Shown piece by piece: positions 34,153 through 41,858 of a stretch of 64,000 nt of DNA (position 1 is its first letter; every line of letters starts with the position of its first letter). The stretch is from JAJPXC01 sp964520525 (GTDB lineage Bacteria > Bacteroidota > Bacteroidia > Bacteroidales > Muribaculaceae). Below the pieces are notes generated by a model. That model saw nothing but the letters and a program-made list of their open reading frames with translations. It did not search any database and was not told where the DNA came from. The position numbers and the translations under genes are program-made. Location of the stretch: assembly GCA_964520525.1 (NCBI GenBank), contig CAZFNR010000001.1, positions 124,001-188,000 of the forward strand, read 5' to 3'.

Positions 34153-37100
34153 ATGAAAAAGATCCTTAAATCTTTGGCCATCGGCTTGTCGCTTTTTGCG
34201 TTGCCGATGTCGCAGATTCATGGTGCTACTATCAAACGTGAGTTTAGGTCGACGTGGATATCGACAGCGTGGGCTCTTGACTGGCCTAAGTCTGGCAAGG
34301 GTACGTCACCGTCGATTATATCCGCTCAGAAGGCTGAGTTGACAGAATATTTCGAGCAGCTTGCCGCTTGCAATTTCACCTCGGTATGTTTTCAGGTCAG
34401 AGCACGTAGCGATGCGTTCTATAAATCATCTTACGCGCCGTGGGCGCAAGAGCTATCAGGCACACGCGGCACCAATCCCGGGTGGGACCCGTTGGAGTAT
34501 GCGGTCAGCGAGGCTCACAGGCTCGGGCTTGAACTGTATGCTTGGATAAATCCTTACCGCTGGAGCACTGCAAGTTCCGACCCCTCGACCTCGAAAGATA
34601 AAGAGTGGATAAACAACGGGTGGATTATGAGGTATAGTTATGTCGATGGGTCTACGACCAAATATCTCAACTACATGAATCCGGGTTTGTCGGCGGTGAA
34701 GGACCATGTGCTTAACGTGGCTACAGAAATAGTCGATGGATACGCGATTGACGGTCTCATCATTGATGACTATTTCTACCCCAACGGCATACCGCATAAT
34801 TCTTCGGCGGCCGATTATAATACCTATCAGAATAGCGGTACCTCTCTGTCAATCGGCGCATGGCGTCGCCAGAATGTCAATAATATGGTGACCGCGATTT
34901 ACAACATGATTCAGCAGCATAAACCTGACGTGAGGTTCGGCATAGCCCCTCCAGGCGTTGCGGGCGCGTCGGCGTCGGCTCTCGGTTTTCCCGCGAAGCC
35001 ATCGCGCGTGACTGCCAGCGATTGGCAGTATGACGGCCAAGCTACCGACCCGCTGCAATGGCTAAAGTCGGGCATCATCGACTTTATTTCGCCTCAGATT
35101 TATTGGACGCGTTCTCACTCAACCGCTCCTTTTGGCCCGCTCTGCGAGTGGTGGAGCGAGTGTGCCGCACAGGTTAACCGCCATCATTATACGAGCCACA
35201 CAATTTCTGAGTTCGGCTCGGACAACAATACCTCAAATTGGAGCGAGCGCGTGGAGCAGATTAAGCTCAATCGCCAGTACACCCTCAACAATGCGCCCGG
35301 ATTCTGCCTGTTCAGAGCGGCATATATCAACGGTCCGCTTGCAAGCGGTTTCGGTGATTACCTGAAAACCAATGCCACACCGTGCAAATCGCTTCAACCC
35401 GTGGTGACATGGAAGACCGATAAAGTCTATCAGTTTGGCAGCGTATCGGGTGCTGCAAAAAGCGGCAATACGCTGAAATGGACCGCTGTATCGCACAATA
35501 ATCGCTTGGTTAGGTACACTGTGTATGCAGTGCCTGATAGTAAGACATTGCTCGACGTGACACGCAGCGACGATGACGGCATCGAGGCCGACTATCTGCT
35601 CGGAGTCACCTACACCAATTCTTATTCACTACCCAGCGACAAGCGGAGCGGTTACTGGTATGCCGTGTGTGTCTATGACGGTTTCTCTAATGAGTTTGCC
35701 CCCGCATTAATCGGTTATACTGCGCTTGACAACGCTCCTGTCACCACGTTGGTGTCGCCGAATAACAACGCGACGGTTGAGGGCGACATTTCGTTCACTT
35801 GGAAGTCGGTCAGCGTCGACAGCTACACCTTGCAGATTGCCACCGACGCAAATTTCAGCAACATTAAGTGGAGCGGAGTCTTTACTGGGACGAAAGCGAC
35901 TATCAATGCGTCGCAGCTCGGGAAGGGTAAATTTTACTGGCGTGTAGTCAGCCGTAAGGCTAATTGCAATCCCTCGATGTCGTCGTCTCGTACGTTCACC
36001 ATCACTAAAGTGTCGGTTGGCACTTATGAGGATGGTTACACTGTAGCTACCGATGGTGCGAAGTATAGCACCTACGGTAAGGTGTCATTGACAAATATAT
36101 GGAGCCGCGGAACGCAGCTTAACAATTTCCCGACGCAGCTTGGCGGAGAGGCAGCGGGAACGTTTAATCGCGATATGGTTGCGGCGGGCGACTATGTCTA
36201 CCTGTCGGGACGCTCTGCAAACTCATCCACAGCTGAATTATACCTGAGCAAGTATGACAGGTTTACCGGCGAGCATATCGAGGATGTGTCACTTGCGTCG
36301 AAAGGCCAGGTAAGCTTTTATCCATGTAACGGTGTCATCAAAGATAGCCAAGGAAATGTGTGCATAACCAATCTGGTGCTTAATGTCTCGACGACGCCGC
36401 TGAAACTGTTTATGGTTGATACCGAAACAGGCGATTTGACCGAAGCGGCATCACTGACCTACAGCAGTCTGTCGGGAAATCCCCGAGTTGACCATGCGGC
36501 GGTGACCGGTGATGTGGCTAACGGTAATTTCACCGTTTTCGCCGCTGTGGCAGGTACAAAGTATGTGATTAGATGGATTGTGGAAGGCGGTAAACTGAAA
36601 TCGTCGGCTCATACGACACTTGCATCGCTTTATCCAACGTCGGCATCCTCTATGGGCATAGCGCCAATCGTGGTGCCGGTTGGTGACGACGATTTCTTTA
36701 TCAACGGAGCAAGTACGGCACTGACCCGCTATAAATTTGTGGCGGGCGGGACGGCTACTTTGACGGGTTCGTTCAGCAGCTCGTCAGGCGATGTGAAATT
36801 GACAAGCGCTACATATAACGGAGGAACATTCTTTGACCTTGACGGGACTCGCTATCTCGCTTATCCGGCCTCGAAAACAAGTGCCAATCACTATTTCCAT
36901 ATATCTAAAACCAACAACAGCATGAGTTATGGGTCTATGGAGTTGCGCTGGGTATTGCCTAAAGAGGATGGCGCGGTGTTTGGTGACCACAATGCGGGCG
37001 TTTATCAGGCTGTAATCGATTATCTGCCCGGGACTAAGAGTTCGTCGGTCGACGTATATACCTATGTTCCCGGGGCGGGAATTGCCGCTTATGAATTGGT

Positions 37101-37344
37101 GGTTGACAACAGTCCGGCAACCGGTGTGGAGGATTTGACGAGCGAAAAGCCGTCGGTGACTGTCAAAGGCAGAACAATCGAGGTTGGCGCGTGGGCCGAT
37201 GAAATCGCGGTGTATAACCTTGCGGGAGCGAAAGTGGCTTCCGGAATCGGCACGAGCCTCGATGCTGAACTTGCGAGCGGTTGCTACATAGTGAAAGTAA
37301 TCGTTGGCGGGCGTCAATATGCTTCGTGCGTGGCGTTGCGATAG
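34153..37344 (+). CDS. Large secreted GHL10-type glycosidase with C-terminal sorting-like domain
   Basis: An exported protein of 1063 aa with a signal peptide (1-25). Residues about 27-350 form a glycosyl-hydrolase-like 10 (GHL10/DUF187, YngK-like) TIM barrel: EFRSTWISTAWALDWP, FTSVCFQVRARSDAFYKS, LYAWINPYRWS and DGLIIDDYFYP. A fibronectin-III-like region (about 410-530) and a second beta-sandwich (about 535-625, LVSPNNNATVEGDISFTWKSV) follow. A long beta-rich region (640-985) precedes a final ~75-residue domain (IAVYNLAGAKVAS...GCYIVKV) that resembles type IX secretion C-terminal signals. Related enzymes act on peptidoglycan-like or oligosaccharide substrates; the target here is not known. 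It stands alone. Confidence 0.85.
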   Translation: MKKILKSLAIGLSLFALPMSQIHGATIKREFRSTWISTAWALDWPKSGKGTSPSIISAQKAELTEYFEQLAACNFTSVCFQVRARSDAFYKSSYAPWAQELSGTRGTNPGWDPLEYAVSEAHRLGLELYAWINPYRWSTASSDPSTSKDKEWINNGWIMRYSYVDGSTTKYLNYMNPGLSAVKDHVLNVATEIVDGYAIDGLIIDDYFYPNGIPHNSSAADYNTYQNSGTSLSIGAWRRQNVNNMVTAIYNMIQQHKPDVRFGIAPPGVAGASASALGFPAKPSRVTASDWQYDGQATDPLQWLKSGIIDFISPQIYWTRSHSTAPFGPLCEWWSECAAQVNRHHYTSHTISEFGSDNNTSNWSERVEQIKLNRQYTLNNAPGFCLFRAAYINGPLASGFGDYLKTNATPCKSLQPVVTWKTDKVYQFGSVSGAAKSGNTLKWTAVSHNNRLVRYTVYAVPDSKTLLDVTRSDDDGIEADYLLGVTYTNSYSLPSDKRSGYWYAVCVYDGFSNEFAPALIGYTALDNAPVTTLVSPNNNATVEGDISFTWKSVSVDSYTLQIATDANFSNIKWSGVFTGTKATINASQLGKGKFYWRVVSRKANCNPSMSSSRTFTITKVSVGTYEDGYTVATDGAKYSTYGKVSLTNIWSRGTQLNNFPTQLGGEAAGTFNRDMVAAGDYVYLSGRSANSSTAELYLSKYDRFTGEHIEDVSLASKGQVSFYPCNGVIKDSQGNVCITNLVLNVSTTPLKLFMVDTETGDLTEAASLTYSSLSGNPRVDHAAVTGDVANGNFTVFAAVAGTKYVIRWIVEGGKLKSSAHTTLASLYPTSASSMGIAPIVVPVGDDDFFINGASTALTRYKFVAGGTATLTGSFSSSSGDVKLTSATYNGGTFFDLDGTRYLAYPASKTSANHYFHISKTNNSMSYGSMELRWVLPKEDGAVFGDHNAGVYQAVIDYLPGTKSSSVDVYTYVPGAGIAAYELVVDNSPATGVEDLTSEKPSVTVKGRTIEVGAWADEIAVYNLAGAKVASGIGTSLDAELASGCYIVKVIVGGRQYASCVALR

Positions 37345-37646
37345 TACAAAGTGAATTAATGATAATCAGCGAGCGGTCCGCTTTTAATGGCGAATCGCTC
37401 GCTTCGCGTTTCAACTATTTATTTATGAGAGCCTAAGTACCCAGTATCACTACTCGGTAAAAAGGACGAGGGATTTCAAATCCATGAAAACGCTTGATTG
37501 TTATCTCGTTTCTATCCTTGTTTCACTTCTATAACAACTGAAACCCGGCATAGATAGCGGGATTCCAACTAAAAGAGATTAAATTGTGTTTATCAGATGG
37601 ATTATTTTCAGCTTAATATGCTTAAAAATAGTCAGGCGGTTGAGTC
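37345..37646. other. 302-nt intergenic region between convergent genes
   Basis: No coding signal seen. An 8-bp hairpin (37368-37375 with 37396-37403) lies 24 nt after the GHL10 stop and may help end its transcript, but the tail is not a T-run. The rest is AT-rich and holds nothing I can identify. Confidence 0.5.
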
Positions 37647-39569
37647 TTATCGCTCGTTGACAGATAAATAGGAGCCATTTAGTGTCAAATCACCCCGGTC
37701 GATGAGTTGGCGAATTAACGAGATGATTTTTTCGCGAGGCTGAGACATTTGAGATAATATGTAATCAATTTCGTGTCCGCCAGGTTGTGAGGCGAGATAT
37801 ATTATTGATTCTGAGAGTTGTGATGTGTCGGCGGTCGTGCGTGGATTCCGGCGGTTGTCGCGGCATATATCGCATTTGCCGCATGGTTGAGCCGGTTGTT
37901 CGCCAAAATATCGGAGCATGATGTTCACTCGACATTCATCGGTTGAGAATGTGAACGCTTTCATGGCTTCGAGTCGGCGTTTCAGTCGGTCGCGCTGTTG
38001 CTCGTAGACGGTACGCGGCAAGGCGATGTATCTCGGTTCTTCGCGCGAGGTAGTGTAAAGGATATAGGGGGTTGATTTTTTAGGGACATAATGTATGGCA
38101 TGGATGCGCGAGAGCGCGAGCAGCGATTTGTAGACGGTCTCTTCGCTTACGTTGAGCCGTGAGGCTATCAACGGTTCGCTTATGTAGACATAATCGGCAA
38201 ACAGTCCGGAATAAGTGCGCAACAGGAGTTGGAACACGCGGTCGGTGTCGCCTGACAGGTCGAGAGAATAGAGCTGGCTTTTGTTAAGTAGCACCATTAC
38301 TCTTGAGCGAGTGGTTATCTCGTCGGTGAAATCGATATAGCCGGCTTGAGTGAGGAGCGATAGCGAACTGAGTGCGGGAATGGGGGCTAACTTAAACCGC
38401 TGGCAAAAGAGGTTGAAATTAAATTCGTAGAGGTTGTTGTAGCCGTCGCCAACCGCGACATCGAGGAAGTTGCCTGCCAGTTCGTAAATCCGGCTGATGT
38501 AGTCTTTGGGCGGGAATGATTCGTTGAGCAGTCGTGTCAGCACCCCTTTGTCGTTGTGCGATGCTATAATCACGGCAAACGCCGGCCGACCGTCACGTCC
38601 GGCTCGTCCGGCCTCTTGATAGTATTCCTCAAGGGATGAAGGGAGGTCGTGGTGTATCACAACTCTAACATCGGGTTTGTCAATGCCCATGCCGAATGCG
38701 TTTGTGGCAACCATGACTCGTGTCGTCCCCTGTTTCCATCGGTTTTGTTTCTCGTCTTTGTCTTCCGGGGCAAGCCCTGCATGGTAGAAGTCGGCGGAAA
38801 TGCCTGCTTTTTGGAGTGACGCGGCTATCTCTCGGGTGCGTTTGCGTGAGCGCACATAGATGATTGCGGTTCCCGGAACGGCATCAAGTATGTCGATGAC
38901 TTTTTGTTCTTTGTGGTCGCACTGTCTGACGATGTAAGAGATGTTTGGCCTGGAGAAGCTGAGTGCAAAGAGGTTGCGCTCTTTGAACCGCAGGAGTCTC
39001 ATGATGTCGTCGGCGACCTCGGGTGTGGCGGATGCGGTCAAGGCGAGAACAGGAGCCTGCGGGAATATGTCGCGAAGGGCGTTGATGCGCAGATATGATG
39101 GTCGGAAGTCGTAGCCCCATTGGGATATGCAGTGCGCTTCGTCGACCACAATCAGCGATACATTCATCAGGCGCAGTTGCTCAAGGAAATTGTGTGACTG
39201 CAATTTCTCGGGGGAGAGGTAGAGGAGCTTGACGCGCCCGAGTCGGCAACGGTCTAAGGCGAGCCGGTGTTCTGACCTTGACAAGCCGGAGTGGAGATGG
39301 GTTGCTTTTATGCCGCGCTCTCTGAGGTTGTCGACTTGGTCTTTCATCAGCGAGATTAGCGGGGTGACGACAATGGTGAGGCCGTCCATGGCGAGAGCCG
39401 GAATCTGGAATGTTATGGATTTTCCACCACCGGTCGGGAGCAGCCCGAGCGTGTCGCGCCCGGCGAGAACGGAAGTGATGATTTCGCGTTGCATGGGGCG
39501 GAATGATTCGTAGCCCCAATATTGCGACAGGATGTCGGTGGCTATGTCGTTTAGCGGGTCGAGTTGCAC
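37647..39569 (-). CDS. recQ: ATP-dependent DNA helicase RecQ
   Basis: Superfamily 2 3'-5' helicase for recombination and repair. In the 640-aa version starting at GTG 39569, the order is WGYESFRPMQ, Walker A TGGGKS (residues 46-51), VVDEAHCISQWGYDFRPSY, SATPEV and the motif VI segment EEYYQEAGRAGRDG. A zinc-binding region with CRVNIMLRYFGEQPAQPCGKCDIC and a winged-helix region follow. No HRDC domain is evident. An ATG at 39644 is in frame, but the 25 extra residues would be encoded by an intrinsic terminator and the gene's own -7 box, so GTG 39569 is preferred. That start is only 5 nt after the -7 box, implying a leaderless or nearly leaderless mRNA. Confidence 0.92.
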   Translation of the reverse strand: MQLDPLNDIATDILSQYWGYESFRPMQREIITSVLAGRDTLGLLPTGGGKSITFQIPALAMDGLTIVVTPLISLMKDQVDNLRERGIKATHLHSGLSRSEHRLALDRCRLGRVKLLYLSPEKLQSHNFLEQLRLMNVSLIVVDEAHCISQWGYDFRPSYLRINALRDIFPQAPVLALTASATPEVADDIMRLLRFKERNLFALSFSRPNISYIVRQCDHKEQKVIDILDAVPGTAIIYVRSRKRTREIAASLQKAGISADFYHAGLAPEDKDEKQNRWKQGTTRVMVATNAFGMGIDKPDVRVVIHHDLPSSLEEYYQEAGRAGRDGRPAFAVIIASHNDKGVLTRLLNESFPPKDYISRIYELAGNFLDVAVGDGYNNLYEFNFNLFCQRFKLAPIPALSSLSLLTQAGYIDFTDEITTRSRVMVLLNKSQLYSLDLSGDTDRVFQLLLRTYSGLFADYVYISEPLIASRLNVSEETVYKSLLALSRIHAIHYVPKKSTPYILYTTSREEPRYIALPRTVYEQQRDRLKRRLEAMKAFTFSTDECRVNIMLRYFGEQPAQPCGKCDICRDNRRNPRTTADTSQLSESIIYLASQPGGHEIDYILSQMSQPREKIISLIRQLIDRGDLTLNGSYLSVNER

Positions 39570-39573
39570 ATTG

Positions 39574-39581
39574 CAAAGATA
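39574..39581 (-). promoter_or_regulatory. -7 box of the recQ promoter
   Basis: TATCTTTG on the minus strand (39581-39574) matches TAnnTTTG. No TTTG lies at the standard -33 spacing. It directly follows the terminator of the upstream gene. Confidence 0.5.
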
Positions 39582-39594
39582 TGAATTGTTTGCC

Positions 39595-39630
39595 AAAAAA
39601 AATATGGCGGCAAATGTTTCTTGCCGCCAT
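39595..39630 (-). terminator. Rho-independent terminator of the small gene upstream of recQ
   Basis: Read on the minus strand, a perfect 10-bp stem (39630-39621 with 39613-39604, 7-nt loop) is followed by an A-T pair and a run of eight T. It separates the sigma2/small-protein unit from recQ. Confidence 0.85.
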
Positions 39631-39684
39631 TGGGGTGTTTTCATAAATGATTAAGTAATACTTTGTGTCGCCGGTGTGTCAGTG

Positions 39685-39879
39685 TCAATGGCTTAGACGA
39701 GGCTTGCTTTCGCCGTCCCGATTAGCGGCGGCCATTTTTGCCAATAGCCACAGCTCTTTGATGTTGTTGACAACCCCTGTGATTTTGCGGTCTTGGGTTT
39801 TGTCGAGCTCGCGTCCTTCAATCAGATGCATGATTGTCTCGTAGTCAGATTCCGGGGTTGCAGTCGTGTCGTTGTTCAT
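39685..39879 (-). CDS. Small acidic/basic protein, unknown
   Basis: A 64-aa protein with no signal peptide or membrane segment. The middle (ETIMHLIEGRELDKTQDRKITGVVNNIKELWLLAKMAAA) is predicted helical and amphipathic, so it may bind another protein. I do not recognise a family. It lies 75 nt after the second sigma gene on the same strand and ends 55 nt before a strong terminator, which supports a real transcript. It may be a modulator of the adjacent sigma factor; that is inference from position only. Confidence 0.5.
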   Translation of the reverse strand: MNNDTTATPESDYETIMHLIEGRELDKTQDRKITGVVNNIKELWLLAKMAAANRDGESKPRLSH

Positions 39880-39954
39880 TATCGGCGAATATTCTGTTTA
39901 CGTATATAATATAAGAGTGGGCAAGTCTCATTAATCTGTCACTTGTTAAAAAAA

Positions 39955-40548
39955 TTATTTTGTCGAGCCGCGGTAGGTAGCGATGAATTGTTGGATGGCT
40001 CGCCGCTTAAGGTTGTAGATGTTGTCGACGGTGGTTTCGAGCCTCTTTGCGGCTTCGGCTGAGTCATAACCCTCGATTAGCAACAGACGCAGCAGGTTGG
40101 CATATCGTTTGTTGGGCATGGCGGCAAATGTGTTTTCCACATCGATAGATATTTCAATTTCAATGTCAATGTCGGCAGTTGGCGGTTGTCGCTCTACTTC
40201 GGCTAAGTCGGCCGTTGCTTGATGAAGAAGCCGTGGCCGGGACCGCATGAAGAAACGCCAGGCCACGACTGATACCCACGAACTGAGCCGGCAACCGTTG
40301 AGCGCGCGAAATGTGTCGAGTTTACGCCAGTTGTCGGTCGAGAGATATACATATAGCTCGTTGACAAGGTCGTCGTAGTCGAGTATGCGTCCCATCAAAG
40401 AGTTTATAATGTCGGTCAGCGTGTATCGGCACAGGTCGTAGAAAAAGCTGTGAGTGACCACCGGGTCGCCTGATTTTAGTCCATCTATGTATCGCTCATC
40501 GGGTAAAGGAGTGAAACCGGCAAGAGAGGATGTGGGTATCGGGGCCAT
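39955..40548 (-). CDS. Sigma-70-family (ECF-like) RNA polymerase sigma factor, second copy
   Basis: A 197-aa sigma factor. Region 2 is seen as ILDYDDLVNELYVYL followed by KLDTFRALNGCRLSSWVSVVAWRFFMR (about residues 55-105). Region 4 is the C-terminal helix-turn-helix MPNKRYANLLRLLLIEGYDSAEAAKRLETTVDNIYNLKRRAIQQFI. An acidic linker (about 120-140) joins them. The ATG at 40548 gives a compact N terminus; earlier in-frame codons would run through the terminator at 40591-40620. It is separated from the first sigma gene by that terminator, so it probably has its own promoter. Confidence 0.85.
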   Translation of the reverse strand: MAPIPTSSLAGFTPLPDERYIDGLKSGDPVVTHSFFYDLCRYTLTDIINSLMGRILDYDDLVNELYVYLSTDNWRKLDTFRALNGCRLSSWVSVVAWRFFMRSRPRLLHQATADLAEVERQPPTADIDIEIEISIDVENTFAAMPNKRYANLLRLLLIEGYDSAEAAKRLETTVDNIYNLKRRAIQQFIATYRGSTK

Positions 40549-40590
40549 TTTGGAGTTGCAAAAATGAATTACTTTTTTCTCCTTAATGAC

Positions 40591-40620
40591 AAAAAAGCGG
40601 GAGAAGTAACCCTCTCCCGC
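40591..40620 (-). terminator. Rho-independent terminator of the caspase/CHAT/sigma operon
   Basis: Read on the minus strand, an 8-bp GC-rich stem (40620-40613 with 40604-40597, 8-nt loop) is followed by six T. It lies 28 nt after the stop of the membrane protein gene. Confidence 0.85.
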
Positions 40621-40648
40621 GTGAAAAAGTTTTGTAGTCGCTATAAAA

Positions 40649-41209
40649 TTAGTTGAGTTTGCGTGAAAGCTCGTGGGCGTCATTTTGATGTGGCCCGATT
40701 TTGAATCGGTAGTCGCGGATGAGCGGGACGGCCTCGTCGTCGCGCCCGAGCGCAATCAGCAGGTTTATTTTTCGCCATCCGAGATTGTAGATGATTTCTT
40801 CGGTTAGGGCTTGTTCGTAGGCTTGCTCCTCGGTTGGCGATTGGACGGCTTTGAGCGAGTTGAGGTCGGAATTGTATCGGGTGTACAATTGATTGACTTT
40901 TTCGAGTGCTGGTGCGTATCGACCTGAGGTTATCATGCTGTCGATTTCAGGTATGCCATTGTCGGCGGCGCGGTAAATTACGGCAGAAGAGTCGGTCGGC
41001 GGCAGGTCGGTCGGTGATTTGCTAATAGATAGCCATGCCGATAGCCCTGCGATAAGCGCGATGGCTGCTGCCGCTGAGGTGAAGGCAAGTCGTATGCGGC
41101 GACGACGGCATCTGTTTTTCTCGTTTTCCCATTGCTTGACGCACTCGCTATCGCGTGAGTATCGTTTCAGGGCCTTTATGGCGGCGTCGGTCAAATAGTC
41201 GTCGTTCAT
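40649..41209 (-). CDS. Single-pass membrane protein, possible anti-sigma-like partner
   Basis: A 186-aa protein with a charged cytoplasmic N terminus (residues 1-40, ending in an Arg-rich stop), one transmembrane helix (about 41-62) and a periplasmic part of about 120 residues. That part is helical and TPR-like (RYAPALEKVNQLYTRYN, YNLGWRKINLLIALGRDDEAVPLI). The topology matches membrane anti-sigma factors, but no recognised anti-sigma (FecR or ZAS) motif is seen. It overlaps the sigma gene upstream by 4 nt, so the two are translationally coupled. A terminator follows. Confidence 0.6.
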   Translation of the reverse strand: MNDDYLTDAAIKALKRYSRDSECVKQWENEKNRCRRRRIRLAFTSAAAAIALIAGLSAWLSISKSPTDLPPTDSSAVIYRAADNGIPEIDSMITSGRYAPALEKVNQLYTRYNSDLNSLKAVQSPTEEQAYEQALTEEIIYNLGWRKINLLIALGRDDEAVPLIRDYRFKIGPHQNDAHELSRKLN

Positions 41210-41856
41210 TTGTTGGATATGCTGTTTAGTTTGTTTAGTCGGATAGTAATGCGTTCTTTGAGGGCGGCCATGCATTTGGTCTTGCTTGACTTCAGCCCGT
41301 TTTTACTTTTGTTCTCAGGTCGCGCTTTAAGAATTTCGTCGAGAGATTTGCCTTCGACATAGAACATGGTCAGAATTTCCCGGCATCTTCTCGACATAGC
41401 GCTGACTTCCATGAGAGCTATGCCGTCGATGGTCATATCGAGGTCCTCGGAGTCTATGTCGAGCGGTTCGGTTTGGTCTGTCGCCGTGGCGAATATGTCG
41501 TCTTCGCGCAACAGCTCAAGGTTTTTATATCGTGCCACAGCCATTAGATAGGTGTAGAGCGTCGCTTTCATCGGTTTCGGTGTGCCGTTGCGGGAGATTC
41601 TGAACACTTTGCCGCCGCTGACGAAGATGTGTCGCGACTGTATTTCAGTCCATAGTTTCATGAATGATTCCTGAAACAGGTCGAGCGGCTGCCGGCTTGC
41701 CGAAGAAAATTCAAATACCGCTTTGTGCTTTCCCATGAAGTAGCGTTGGCAGTCGAAGTAGAATCTACGTTCTACAGATTGGTCGCGTGCGGTGATTCCG
41801 GCGATTATGTCTTGGTCGGAAAGAGGTTTGTGTCGGTGGAAGATAAAATTCGCCAT
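41206..41856 (-). CDS. Sigma-70-family (ECF-like) RNA polymerase sigma factor
   Basis: A 216-aa ECF-type sigma factor. Region 2 spans about residues 20-110 (LFQESFMKLWTEIQ and TLYTYLMAVARYKNLELLR). Region 4 lies at about 155-205 (SRRCREILTMFYVEGKSLDEIL, then NGLKSSKTKCMAALKERI). It starts 2 nt after the CHAT gene stop and overlaps the membrane protein gene by 4 nt, so it is made with both. This suggests that the transcription factor and the exported proteases are parts of one response. Confidence 0.9.
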   Translation of the reverse strand: MANFIFHRHKPLSDQDIIAGITARDQSVERRFYFDCQRYFMGKHKAVFEFSSASRQPLDLFQESFMKLWTEIQSRHIFVSGGKVFRISRNGTPKPMKATLYTYLMAVARYKNLELLREDDIFATATDQTEPLDIDSEDLDMTIDGIALMEVSAMSRRCREILTMFYVEGKSLDEILKARPENKSKNGLKSSKTKCMAALKERITIRLNKLNSISNK

Positions 41857-41858
41857 AA

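Noticed and set aside
37647..39644. recQ starting at ATG 39644
   Set aside because: The extra 25 codons coincide with a perfect terminator hairpin plus T-run and with the -7 promoter box, so the GTG at 39569 is preferred.
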